DNA from: DAOTXL01 sp034435455
Lineage (GTDB): Bacteria > Chloroflexota > Anaerolineae > JAAYZQ01
DNA length: 64,000 nucleotides
Reading direction: 5' to 3'
NCBI GenBank assembly: GCA_034435455.1
Contig: DAOTXL010000103.1
Location: forward strand, 1 to 64,000
This document shows positions 34,463 through 42,319 of the stretch, piece after piece; the stretch's first letter is position 1, and the number at the start of each line of letters is the position of its first letter. The position numbers and the translations under genes are program-made. Below the pieces are notes generated by a model. The model was not told the DNA's origin. It made no database searches and saw only the letters and a program-made list of their open reading frames with translations.

Positions 34463-36889
34463 ATGCGCATCCTGGGCCGTATCCTGTTGATCGTATTGGC
34501 CATCCTGTTGGTAGTCGGCCTGCTCGGCACCGGCTATGGCTTTTTCACCGTGCGGCGGGCCTGGCCCAAGACGGACGGACGGGTGCGGGTCAAGGGCCTG
34601 CAGTCCGAAGTGACCGTCATCCGCGACAAATGGGGCATCCCCCACATCTATGCCTCTAATACCCATGACCTGTTTTTTGCCCAGGGGTATGTCCACGCCC
34701 AGGACCGTTTCTGGCAGATGGAGTTCTGGCGGCGGATCGGGTCCGGGCGGCTGTCGGAAGTGCTGGGGGAATCGGCCCTTAGTTCCGACCGCTTTATCCG
34801 CACCCTGGGCTGGCACCGAACCGCCGCCCGCGAGCTGGAGCAACTGGATGGGGAGACCCGGTCTGTCCTCGAGGCGTATGCCGCGGGGGTCAACGCCTAC
34901 CTCTCCGGCCATCGCCGCCGCCTGGGGTTGGAGTTTACCCTGTTGGGGCTGACCGGCACCAAGTTCGAGCCTGAGCCATGGACCCCCCTCAATACCCTCA
35001 CCTGGGCCAAGGTGATGGCCTGGGACCTGGGGGGCAACATGGATGCCGAACTGCTGCGGGCCCACATCGTGGCCCGGCTGGGAAGCGACGCCCTCGATGC
35101 GCTGGTCCGCCCCTATCCCCATGACCACCCGATCATCGTCCCGCAGCCGCTGGGCGAAGGGACGCTGGAGGCCGTGCCCGAAGCGGCTTTTACCACCCAC
35201 TTTCTGGGGATCGGCGAAGGGATCGGCAGCAACAACTGGGTGGTGGCCGGCAGCCGCATCGAGACCGGCAAGCCGATCCTGGCCAACGACCCGCACCTGG
35301 CCATCCAGATGCCCTCTATCTGGTACGAGATCGGCCTGCACTGCGAGTCGGTTGGGCCGGGTTGCCCTTACAATGTCGTTGGCGCCTCCTTTGCCGGTTG
35401 CCCCGGCGTGATCATCGGCCACAATGAGCGCATCGCCTGGGGGGTCACCAACCTCGGCCCCGACGTGCAGGATCTGTTCATCGAACGGGTCAACCCCGAC
35501 AACCTCAACCAGTACGAATACCAGGGCAGGTGGCTGGACATGGAGATCATCCGCGAGGAGATCAAGGTCGCCGGGCGGGAGGAGCCGGTGGTGGTGAACG
35601 CCCGCCTCACCCGCCACGGCCCCATCGTCAACGACGTGGTCGGCGGTACGGAGGGCGACTGGTCCTTCGGCTGGCAACCGCTGGCCCTGTCGTGGACCGC
35701 CCTTCAGCCGGGCACCCTGCTGCGCAGCGTCGTCCTCCTGGACCGGGCCGGGAACTGGGAAGAGTTTCGCCAGGCGCTGTCCTATTGGGACGTGCCGAGC
35801 CAGAACTTTGTCTACGCCGACGTGGAGGGCAATATCGGCTACCAGGCCCCCGGCCGGATCCCCATCCGTGCTGCCGGCAACGGCTCATTGCCGGTGCCCG
35901 GCTGGAGCGGCGAGTATGAGTGGGTGGACTATGTGCCGTTCGACAAACTGCCTCGCGCCTTCAACCCGCCGGAGGGATATATCGTGACGGCCAACAACGC
36001 CGTGGTCGGGCCGGAGTACCCTTATTTTTTGAGCATGGACTGGGATGCCGGTTACCGGGCGCAGCGCATCGTAGAACTGCTCGAAGCCGATTCCTCTCTG
36101 ACGATAGCCGACATGCAGGCGATTCAGGGGGACAACAGCCCGGTGTATGCCCGGAGCATCCTGCCCTATCTGCAGGGGCTTTCCAGTGATGACCGCCGCC
36201 TGACCCAGGCGTTGGACCTGCTGCGGGCCTGGGATGGCCGGGCGGTGCGCGATAGCGCAGCAGCGGCCCTTTTTGAAGCCTTCCGTCTGCATCTGACCGA
36301 TCGGACCTTTGGCGATGAACTGGGGGAGCAGTTGCTGGCCGAGGCGCGACGCAGTGCTATGGAGGCCCTGGGGGACCTCCTGGCCCAGCCGGCTTCCCCC
36401 TGGTTTGACGACAAGACCACCGCCGCCGTGGAGACGCGCGACGAAATCATGCTCAAGGCTCTGGGCGAGGCGGTGGACGAACTCACGGCCAGGCTGGGGA
36501 AGGAGATGAACAAGTGGCGCTGGGGCGACCTGCACACCGCCACGTTCCAGAACCAGAGCCTGGGCCAGTCGGGCATCCGCCCCATCGAGCGCATTTTCAA
36601 CCGGGGGCCGGTGGAGGCCGACGGCACCCTGGCCACGGTCAACAACACCGGCTACCGCCTGGACCGGCCCTATGCCGTGAGCTCCGTCCCTTCCTACCGC
36701 CAGATCGTGGACCTCCAGGATTTCACCCGCTCGATCTCGATGCACACGACCGGCCAGTCGGGGCACCCCTATCACCGCCATTACGACGATATGATTGACC
36801 CCTGGCGCAATATCCAGTACCATCCCATGCTGTGGCTGCGGCAAGAGGTAGAAGCGGCTGCGGAGGGGAAGCTGCTGCTGCGGCCATAG
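34463..36889 (+). CDS. Penicillin acylase family (S45) Ntn-hydrolase
   Basis: 808 residues, made as a precursor. An N-terminal membrane helix (ILLIVLAILLVVGLLGTGYG) suggests it is anchored outside the membrane. The alpha part has VIRDKWGIPHIYASN and GYVHAQDRFWQMEFWRR. Autocleavage is predicted at GIG|SNNWVVAGSR, making S256 the N-terminal nucleophile of the beta chain. ANDPHLAIQMPS and VTANNAVVG (oxyanion Asn region) follow. The family splits amides such as penicillins, acyl-homoserine lactones or N-acyl peptides; the substrate here is unknown. The promoter and strong ribosome site fix the start. Confidence 0.9.
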   Translation: MRILGRILLIVLAILLVVGLLGTGYGFFTVRRAWPKTDGRVRVKGLQSEVTVIRDKWGIPHIYASNTHDLFFAQGYVHAQDRFWQMEFWRRIGSGRLSEVLGESALSSDRFIRTLGWHRTAARELEQLDGETRSVLEAYAAGVNAYLSGHRRRLGLEFTLLGLTGTKFEPEPWTPLNTLTWAKVMAWDLGGNMDAELLRAHIVARLGSDALDALVRPYPHDHPIIVPQPLGEGTLEAVPEAAFTTHFLGIGEGIGSNNWVVAGSRIETGKPILANDPHLAIQMPSIWYEIGLHCESVGPGCPYNVVGASFAGCPGVIIGHNERIAWGVTNLGPDVQDLFIERVNPDNLNQYEYQGRWLDMEIIREEIKVAGREEPVVVNARLTRHGPIVNDVVGGTEGDWSFGWQPLALSWTALQPGTLLRSVVLLDRAGNWEEFRQALSYWDVPSQNFVYADVEGNIGYQAPGRIPIRAAGNGSLPVPGWSGEYEWVDYVPFDKLPRAFNPPEGYIVTANNAVVGPEYPYFLSMDWDAGYRAQRIVELLEADSSLTIADMQAIQGDNSPVYARSILPYLQGLSSDDRRLTQALDLLRAWDGRAVRDSAAAALFEAFRLHLTDRTFGDELGEQLLAEARRSAMEALGDLLAQPASPWFDDKTTAAVETRDEIMLKALGEAVDELTARLGKEMNKWRWGDLHTATFQNQSLGQSGIRPIERIFNRGPVEADGTLATVNNTGYRLDRPYAVSSVPSYRQIVDLQDFTRSISMHTTGQSGHPYHRHYDDMIDPWRNIQYHPMLWLRQEVEAAAEGKLLLRP

Positions 36890-36898
36890 CCCGGGGGG

Positions 36899-37759
36899 AT
36901 GGGGGTGCTGCTTCTGGCCCGGTCCCTCAGCCGGTCGGTGGGGGAACGGCTCCAGGCCGAGCCGATCGCCCGGATCGGTTCGGTCTGGGCTGTCTTTGAC
37001 CACGCCTGCGACCTGATCACGCCCGATGGAGAGGTCATCGCTCTGGTGCTGCCCCAGGTGGGCGATGGGCCGCTGAACATTGTGGTCGAGTCTGGTCCCC
37101 TGGAAGCCATCGAGCCGGGCATGGTGGCCAGCCTGGCGGGGAGTCGATTGCGGGTGGGCGGGCTGGAGGTTGCTCTGGCCGGGGCAAGGGTCTGGGAGCC
37201 CTGCCCTGATTGGGATCGGCTGCGCGCCAGGGGCCAGGTCCTCGCTGCCCGCCTGCCCCTGGTGCAGGCCCTGGCCCTGAGCCACGCCCCACCGGGCAGC
37301 CTGCTGTCCTCGGAAGGGGGCCGGACCGTTTGGGCCGGGGTGCGGGACCTGGCAGCCGGCTGGCATGGGGATTGGCGGCGCTTGCAGGCCGGGGCTGCTC
37401 ACCTGGCGGGCCGGGGTGGGGGCCTGACCCCTGCCGGGGACGATTTTCTGGCCGGGGTGATGCTGGGGGCCTGGCTGGCCCACCCCGCCCCCCGGCGTTT
37501 CTGCCGGTTGTTGCTGGAAACGGCGGCGCCGCGCACCACCACCCTGGCAGCGGCGTTGCTGCGGGCGGCGGCCAGAGGGGAATGCAGCGCCCTGTGGCAC
37601 CGGCTGTTGGATGCGCTGGCCGATGGCCCGGAAAGTCGTCTGGAGGAGGCGGTGCGGGATTTGCTTTCCTACGGCCACACCTCCGGGGCCGATGCCCTGG
37701 CCGGGTTTTTGTGGTGGCCTGAGTTCAAAGAAGAACGGAGGATCGAACATGGATTTTGA
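36899..37759 (+). CDS. AllH-like (DUF2877) protein
   Basis: 286 residues. The hallmark GLTPAGDDFLAGVMLGAWLA and the C-terminal LLSYGHTSGADALAGFLWW are those of the DUF2877 family. The named member AllH (YlbF) is part of the AllFGH oxamate carbamoyltransferase of anaerobic allantoin use. The partner genes (FdrA/AllF, AllG) are not nearby, so the reaction here is unknown. It starts 9 bp after the penicillin acylase stop. Its last 11 nt overlap the acyl-CoA dehydrogenase start, indicating coupling. Confidence 0.7.
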   Translation: MGVLLLARSLSRSVGERLQAEPIARIGSVWAVFDHACDLITPDGEVIALVLPQVGDGPLNIVVESGPLEAIEPGMVASLAGSRLRVGGLEVALAGARVWEPCPDWDRLRARGQVLAARLPLVQALALSHAPPGSLLSSEGGRTVWAGVRDLAAGWHGDWRRLQAGAAHLAGRGGGLTPAGDDFLAGVMLGAWLAHPAPRRFCRLLLETAAPRTTTLAAALLRAAARGECSALWHRLLDALADGPESRLEEAVRDLLSYGHTSGADALAGFLWWPEFKEERRIEHGF

Positions 37760-38963
37760 ATGGAATGAGGAACAGCGGTTGTGGCGGCAGGCTGTGCGCG
37801 ATTTTGCTCAAAAAGAGATCGCCCCCCGCGTGCGGGAGATGGATACGCAGGAGCGCATCCCACCCGAGATCATCAAAGGTATGGCCGGGTTGGGGCTGCT
37901 GGCCCCCGTCTGCTCGGAGGAGTATGGCGGGGCCGGCATGGATTGGACCATGGCCGCTATCGCCGCCGAGGAGTTGGGCCGGGCCGACATCAGCCTGGCC
38001 GTGCCGGTGCTCTATCTGGTAGAGGCAGCCTGGGGCTTTATCTTTGACCGCTACGGCATGCCGGAACTCAAGGCCAAGATCCTGCCCAGGGTGACGGCCG
38101 GGGAAGCCTTCCTGGGCATCGCCACCACCGAACCGGAAGGCGGCTCTGACATCCTGGGGGCCTGCCGCACCAGGGCGGTGTGGGATGGGGATGAGTGGGT
38201 GCTCAACGGCGAAAAGATGTACATCAGCGGCGTCCGCGAGTCGCTGGCGATGGGGGGCATCCACCTGCTGCTGGCCCGCACCAACCCCCATCCGGAGGCC
38301 GGACACCGGGCCTTTACCTTCTTTGCCCTGCCTCTCAAAGGGACGCCAGGCATCACCCCGACTTTTTTCCAGGACATGGGGCGGATGGGCATCTCGACCG
38401 GGGGCTTTGCTCTGGAGGAGGTGCGCCTGTCGGCGGCTCACCAGGTGGGCGAACTGAACCGGGGCTTTTATCACGCCATGGAGGGCTTTTCGGCGGCACG
38501 GGTGCTCATCGGGGCCACCTGCGTGGGCGCTTCGGAGGCGGTGCTGGAGATGGGCATGGAGCACATCAAGCAACGCCGGGCCTTTGGCCGCCCGTTGGCC
38601 TCCTACGAGGGGATCTCGTTCCCCCTGGCCAACCACTATGCCAACCTGGAGAGCACCCGATGGCTGGTCTACAAGGCTGCCTGGACGATGGATCAGAAGT
38701 ATGGCCCCGGCACCCGGACCCATGCCGACATCGCCCTGGCGGCGGCGCTGGCCAAACTCCGGGCGCCCCAGGTGGGGTTTGAGATCATGAACGAGGTGGC
38801 CGACTGGTTCGGCGCGATGGCCTACACCAAGGAATGCCCCATCGAGATGGGCATCCGCGGCATCCGGTCCTATTCCATCGGCGCCGAAGGGACGATGAAT
38901 ATCATGCGCCTGATCATCGCCCGCGAGTTGTTGGGGCCGGAATTCCTGCCTTACCGCCAATGA
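37749..38963 (+). CDS. Acyl-CoA dehydrogenase
   Basis: 404 residues. It is an FAD enzyme forming 2,3-enoyl-CoA. An N-terminal helical domain (EWNEEQRLWRQAVRDFAQKE) is followed by FAD/substrate loop motifs FLGIATTEPEGGSD and MYISGVRESL. The C-terminal helical domain has RRAFGRPLASYEGISF, and the catalytic-base region is probably IGAEGTMNIMR. GGAGG precedes the ATG at 37749. Chain-length preference is not readable. It overlaps both neighbours by a few nucleotides, so the three genes form one translation-coupled unit. A typical ETF partner is absent from the window. Confidence 0.9.
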   Translation: MDFEWNEEQRLWRQAVRDFAQKEIAPRVREMDTQERIPPEIIKGMAGLGLLAPVCSEEYGGAGMDWTMAAIAAEELGRADISLAVPVLYLVEAAWGFIFDRYGMPELKAKILPRVTAGEAFLGIATTEPEGGSDILGACRTRAVWDGDEWVLNGEKMYISGVRESLAMGGIHLLLARTNPHPEAGHRAFTFFALPLKGTPGITPTFFQDMGRMGISTGGFALEEVRLSAAHQVGELNRGFYHAMEGFSAARVLIGATCVGASEAVLEMGMEHIKQRRAFGRPLASYEGISFPLANHYANLESTRWLVYKAAWTMDQKYGPGTRTHADIALAAALAKLRAPQVGFEIMNEVADWFGAMAYTKECPIEMGIRGIRSYSIGAEGTMNIMRLIIARELLGPEFLPYRQ

Positions 38964-39388
38964 AGATCTTTATCGCCGGCATCATGCAGGGTTCGCGGTT
39001 GGACCGCTATATCGTCGCTCAGGACTACCGCCGGGCCATTGCCCAGGCGGTCCGGGAGCGGATTCCGGACGCCGAGATCGTGGACCCCAACGAGCTCCAT
39101 CCCAACGGCGTGGACTATGACGACGAGCAGGCGAAGAGGACGCTGCTGGAGTTGGCTGCCCTGGCCGGCCAGGCCGATCTGGTGGTGGCCTATGTGCCCC
39201 AGGCCAGCATGGGGACGGCCATCGAAATGTGGGAGGCGTTCCGGGCCGGCGCACCGGTGGTCGCCATTTCACCGATGGCCGCCAATTGGGTGATAAGGCA
39301 TCTGTCGGCGGTGGTGCTGCCGGACCTGGATGCGTTTGGCGCGTGGGTGGCCGGGGGCGGGCTTGACAGGCTGGCCAAGATGCGTTAA
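38960..39388 (+). CDS. Nucleoside 2-deoxyribosyltransferase-like (DUF4406-like) protein
   Basis: 142 residues, single Rossmann-like domain. MKIFIAGIMQGSRLDRYIVA and the acidic-hydrophobic VVAYVPQASMGTAIEMWEAF resemble nucleoside 2-deoxyribosyltransferases and the small DUF4406 group, whose members bind nucleosides or nucleotides. The usual catalytic Glu could be E112-like in GTAIEMWEAF. It overlaps the acyl-CoA dehydrogenase stop by 4 nt (ATGA). Its end contains the promoter for the following tRNA gene. Function inferred from fold resemblance only. Confidence 0.6.
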   Translation: MKIFIAGIMQGSRLDRYIVAQDYRRAIAQAVRERIPDAEIVDPNELHPNGVDYDDEQAKRTLLELAALAGQADLVVAYVPQASMGTAIEMWEAFRAGAPVVAISPMAANWVIRHLSAVVLPDLDAFGAWVAGGGLDRLAKMR

Positions 39389-39391
39389 AAT
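39363..39391 (+). promoter_or_regulatory. Promoter of tRNA-Arg, inside the upstream coding region
   Basis: TTGACA (39363-39368), 17-bp spacer, TAAAAT (39386-39391). The -10 overlaps the TAA stop of the upstream gene. Predicted start near 39398, about 9 nt before the mature tRNA. Confidence 0.8.
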
Positions 39392-39406
39392 AGCCATCGC
39401 TTGACA

Positions 39407-39479
39407 GCCCCCATAGCTCAGTGGAGAGAGCAACTGCCTTCTAAGCAGTGGGCCGCAGGTTCGAATCCTGCTGGGGGCG
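39407..39479 (+). tRNA. tRNA-Arg (anticodon UCU)
   Basis: A 73-nt cloverleaf. Acceptor GCCCCCA pairs with TGGGGGC, D stem GCTC/GAGC, and anticodon stem ACTGC/GCAGT with loop CTTCTAA (anticodon TCT at 39440-39442). The T arm is GCAGG-TTCGAAT-CCTGC. Discriminator is G; CCA is not encoded. It reads the AGA (and AGG) arginine codons, rare in a genome this GC-rich. Confidence 0.96.
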
Positions 39480-39504
39480 CTGTGAATCAGTGCCTGCCCG
39501 GAGA

Positions 39505-39579
39505 ATCGGTAGGGCAGGCTTTCTAGCCTGCTCGGACAGCCTGGAGAGGCCGCCCTACCCCTGTTTTTCGGATGGGCTT
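39505..39579. repeat. Palindromic repeat, copy B (GAGCCTATCCGAAAAC family)
   Basis: It shares the core AGGGCAGGCT..AGCCTG..CGGACAGCCTGGA and AGGCCGCCCTAC with copies at 27332 and 48161. The right arm GTTTTTCGGATGGGCT is intact and the left arm is degraded. It lies 3' of tRNA-Arg and covers the last codons and stop of the response-regulator gene. Confidence 0.75.
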
Positions 39580-39956
39580 TTCGCCAGAATCTCCCCTATC
39601 CTGGCGAGCAGGACATTCACCTCGAACGGCTTGACCAGGTAGCCCTCGAACATCCCGGCGTGGGCTTCGGTCCGTACCGGGTCTTCTCTGGGGTGTCTGG
39701 CGCTGATGATGATCACCGGCACCTGACGGAGGTGATCGTCGGCCTTGATCATCTCCAGCAAGGTCCAGCCGTCCATGTTCCTCATCATCAGGTCGAGCAG
39801 GAGCAGATCGGCCCCATCTTTGCGCAGCCGCTCCAGCCCTTCCTGGGCTCCGCGGGCCAGATACGGCTCGTATCCGGCCCGTCTGACGATCTGTTCGAGC
39901 AGGTTGAGTGTGCCGGGGTCATCTTCGATGATGAGAATGTGATGCCGCTGTGCCAT
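39555..39956 (-). CDS. Single-domain response regulator (CheY-like receiver)
   Basis: 133 residues, receiver domain only. Acidic pocket IIEDDPG (E11, D12, D13), phospho-acceptor D55 (LLLLDLMMRNMDGW), S85 (IIISAR) and K109 (LVKPFE) are all present, so it should be phosphorylatable. There is no output domain and no kinase nearby; it may act by protein contact or in a phosphorelay. The last residues (PSEKQG) and the stop are supplied by a palindromic repeat, so the tail was remodelled. The ATG at 39956 has AGGGAA before it; the longer frame upstream is low-complexity noise. Confidence 0.88.
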   Translation of the reverse strand: MAQRHHILIIEDDPGTLNLLEQIVRRAGYEPYLARGAQEGLERLRKDGADLLLLDLMMRNMDGWTLLEMIKADDHLRQVPVIIISARHPREDPVRTEAHAGMFEGYLVKPFEVNVLLARIGEILAKSPSEKQG

Positions 39957-40092
39957 CTTTTTCCCTTTCTCCCCCTGGCTGTCAGCCTGACCTTGTTCGC
40001 CTGGACCTCCCAACCCCCTTTTCCTCTCCGCTACGGAGGGGGAAAGGGGGCCGGTTCGGGCAGGCTTCGGGCCGTGCGCGACGGGCGGTGTT

Positions 40093-40578
40093 CTACCCGG
40101 AGCCCGGTTTGGCTTCGGCGGGCCCGGCGATCCGTTGGCGGATCTCGGCGACATGTTCCTGTTCGTGCCCGGCAAAGAGGGTCACCAGGGACTCTACCGT
40201 GCCGGTCCGGCCCCAAGGAAAGAGCAACGGTTGTCTGAATTTTTCTTCCGACATCTGGCGGATGATGGCTTTCAGTTGCTCGCGGGCCAGTTCCCATTCC
40301 CCGACCACCTGATCGTAGGTGAGGGCTGCCCGGGTTGCTACAGACTGGGCGTTGTAGTGGTCAATGCCCAGGGCCGCCGGCACGCCCGGCTCCTCTCCGC
40401 TGATGTGCGCCTGCAACGAAGCGATGGTCGCATCATCCCAGCCGGCGATGTGCGCCAGCACCTGCTTGATAGTCCAGCCGGGGTAGACCTCCTGGTGGCG
40501 GTCTATGTCCCTCACCAGGGCGCGCATGGCCTCTCGCGCTGCGTCGAGCCGCCGGAGCAGTTGTGCCCTCTCGTCCAT
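40093..40578 (-). CDS. DinB-superfamily protein (DUF664/mycothiol-transferase-like fold)
   Basis: 161 residues, four-helix bundle. Motifs GWTIKQVLAHIAGWDD and LVTLFAGHEQEHVAEIRQRI carry the His residues of the DinB metal site. Members include thiol-dependent transferases and stress proteins; the reaction here is unknown. Two adjacent ATGs exist (40581 and 40578); GGGGGA spacing favours 40578. It lies 40 bp after the ferritin-like gene and probably shares its promoter at 41151-41179. Confidence 0.8.
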   Translation of the reverse strand: MDERAQLLRRLDAAREAMRALVRDIDRHQEVYPGWTIKQVLAHIAGWDDATIASLQAHISGEEPGVPAALGIDHYNAQSVATRAALTYDQVVGEWELAREQLKAIIRQMSEEKFRQPLLFPWGRTGTVESLVTLFAGHEQEHVAEIRQRIAGPAEAKPGSG

Positions 40579-40618
40579 CATTTCCCCCTTTCCGACGATA
40601 GGTGCCCTATGGCTCTGT

Positions 40619-41119
40619 CTACGGCAGCGCCTGCACCTCCCGCCGCTTCGCTGCACTCCTGAACTGTGCCGGAAACCCGAACATCAACCGGCTGATGTGG
40701 TCTTGCAGGAGAGATTTCAGAAAGGCCTGTATTTTTTCGTCTGTGCTACAGCGGGTGATCAGAAATTCAAAGACGGTGTTTATCTCCGAGTGTTCCAGCT
40801 CGTTTGCCAGTTCGTAGGCCTCGTCCAGGTTCTGGATCCGCCCTAACACCTCTGTTACCGAGGGCTGGAGGAGGTTGTGCAGGCTGTAGATAAGAGAGGG
40901 ATCGGCCGGGGCCGATAGTTGTTCGGGGGTGGCCCGGTCGCGGAGTTGCTGCAACTGTCGGGCGTGCCCTTTCTCCTCTCCTGCATATCTCGCCCAGAAC
41001 CCGGCTACCTCCGGGTGGTGGGCAAACCGTTTCTCCAATCCCCGGTAGATCTCCTCGGCGGCATTTTCGGCGGCGATCCCGAGCTCGAATAGCCCGGCCA
41101 CTGTTTCTTCGTCTGGCAT
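40619..41119 (-). CDS. Ferritin-like/rubrerythrin-type diiron protein
   Basis: 166 residues, helical. Probable metal-binding pairs are ENAAEEIYRGLEKRF, AGEEKGHARQLQ (ExxH), ANELEHSEINTVFEF and LLQDHISRLMFG, matching a ferritin-like diiron bundle. There is no C-terminal rubredoxin domain. Likely role in oxidative stress or iron handling, inferred. Start at 41119 chosen over 41125 because GGAAGG then has a 6-nt spacing. First gene after the promoter at 41151-41179. Confidence 0.78.
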   Translation of the reverse strand: MPDEETVAGLFELGIAAENAAEEIYRGLEKRFAHHPEVAGFWARYAGEEKGHARQLQQLRDRATPEQLSAPADPSLIYSLHNLLQPSVTEVLGRIQNLDEAYELANELEHSEINTVFEFLITRCSTDEKIQAFLKSLLQDHISRLMFGFPAQFRSAAKRREVQALP

Positions 41120-41150
41120 GACCATCCTTCCTGACTTGTGTCTGGCCTCT

Positions 41151-41179
41151 ATTATACAACAAGATTACAAAAATGGAAA
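41151..41179 (-). promoter_or_regulatory. Promoter of the ferritin-like/DinB genes
   Basis: On the minus strand TTTCCA (41174-41179), 17-bp spacer, TATAAT (41151-41156). It is divergent from the promoter at 41223-41251. Confidence 0.6.
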
Positions 41180-41222
41180 GTGGGCCCCCCGATTGAGCAG
41201 ACAGCCGCAAGGCTGGTCGGTC

Positions 41223-41251
41223 TTGGCCGGGCTGCCGATTTGTGGTACAAT
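41223..41251 (+). promoter_or_regulatory. Promoter of the small basic protein and downstream genes
   Basis: TTGGCC (41223-41228), 17-bp spacer, TACAAT (41246-41251). Predicted start near 41258, with GGAGGAG in the short leader. Confidence 0.6.
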
Positions 41252-41287
41252 CAGGAACCGAAACTGAGGTGGAGGAGCAGAACGACC

Positions 41288-41452
41288 GTGGGACGACAAC
41301 CGATGCGCGATCTCAGACGGCGGCAACGGCGACGGCACAAGGTAGCCTACCTCCGCAAGCGGCTGGTTCAAGCAACCAACCCTCAGGAGCGCCGGCGCCT
41401 GATTGCCAAGATCAGGAAAATCAGCCCCACCGCGCCCGTGCCCGACCGATAG
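41288..41452 (+). CDS. Small very basic protein (DUF6800-like), function unknown
   Basis: 54 residues from a GTG at 41288, about one third Arg/Lys: MRDLRRRQRRRHKVAYLRKR, then ERRRLIAKIRKISP. It looks like one long basic helix plus a conserved-looking KIRKISPTAPVP tail. It recalls the DUF6800 group of small basic proteins and could bind nucleic acid or the ribosome (inference). GGAGGAG lies 10 nt before the start and a promoter lies at 41223-41251. An in-frame ATG at 41303 would give 49 residues. Confidence 0.55.
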   Translation: MGRQPMRDLRRRQRRRHKVAYLRKRLVQATNPQERRRLIAKIRKISPTAPVPDR

Positions 41453-41489
41453 ATGGGGGGATGTGGCCCGGCCCATAGGACGGTAGGGG

Positions 41490-42311
41490 ATGGGGACCTT
41501 GTATGTGGTCGGTGTGCCGCCGGGCAACGCCGATGACCTGACGCTTCGGGCGCGGCGGATTTTGAGCCGGGTACCCCTCGCCGTTGCCGAGGAGGTTGGC
41601 CCGGCCCGGCGCCTGCTGGACCGCTGCGGGTTGGCCGTGCCGCCGGTGCCGGTGGCCGGCGTGGATGCCATCCTGGCGGCTATGGAGGCGGGGGATGTGG
41701 CGCTGCTCCTGGATGGGCGGAGGCCTGGCCCATCCTTGCCGGCCGGCGAGTTGATCCGCGCTGTTTTGGAGCGTGGCTTTCCCGTCGTGCCTGTGCCCGG
41801 CCCCTCTCTGGCGGTGACGGCCCTCGTCTTGTCGGGCCTGCCGGCCGACAGTTTTGTCTGCCTGGGATTCCTGCCGGAGAGGCCTGATGAGCGCCGGGGA
41901 TTGCTGGCCGCTGTGGCCGGTGAGCGCCGCACGCTGCTGGTCCTGGAGTCGGCGGCCTGCCTGGCGGAAACCCTGGCCGAGTTGTACAGCGCGTGGGGCA
42001 ACCGACCGGCGGTGGTCGTGGTGGCCTGGGATCAGGGGCCGGGCGTGGTCTGGCATGGCCGGCTCGGCGAGGCTTCGGAGGGGGTGAGGGTTCAGCCTGA
42101 GGGGCAGGGATGTGCCCTGGTCATCGGCGGGGCACAGCAGCCGGAGGGGCGCTGGGAAGAAGCCCGGTTGCAGGCAGAGGTCCGGTCCTGCCTGGCCCAG
42201 GGCCTCAGCGCCGGGCAGATCGGCCGGCACCTGAGCGCCGGGTCGGGCTGGTCCCGGCGCGAAATCTATCGCCTGGCAATAAGGATGGCAAGGGAGGAAG
42301 TCAACCGATAG
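41490..42311 (+). CDS. Divergent RsmI-family (tetrapyrrole methylase fold) protein
   Basis: 273 residues. RsmI 2'-O-methylates C1402 of 16S rRNA using SAM. Family features: GTLYVVGVPPGNADDLTLRA at the N-terminus, VVPVPGPSLAVTALVLSGLP, FLPERPDERRGLLAAVAGER, and a C-terminal HTH-like region (CLAQGLSAGQIGRHLSAGSG). The RsmI SAM loop, normally SDAGTPxISDPG, is replaced by LLLDGRRPGPSLPAG, and the AEDTR motif by AEEVGPARRLL. Either it has lost or changed activity, or it is a paralogue with another role. It starts 37 bp after the small basic protein; the isomerase gene follows after 8 bp. Confidence 0.75.
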   Translation: MGTLYVVGVPPGNADDLTLRARRILSRVPLAVAEEVGPARRLLDRCGLAVPPVPVAGVDAILAAMEAGDVALLLDGRRPGPSLPAGELIRAVLERGFPVVPVPGPSLAVTALVLSGLPADSFVCLGFLPERPDERRGLLAAVAGERRTLLVLESAACLAETLAELYSAWGNRPAVVVVAWDQGPGVVWHGRLGEASEGVRVQPEGQGCALVIGGAQQPEGRWEEARLQAEVRSCLAQGLSAGQIGRHLSAGSGWSRREIYRLAIRMAREEVNR

Positions 42312-42319
42312 GAGGGGCG

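Noticed and set aside
39957..40175. N-terminal domain on the response regulator
   Set aside because: The upstream frame is Pro/Gly/Arg low-complexity sequence overlapping the DinB gene end; AGGGAA before the ATG at 39956 marks the true start.
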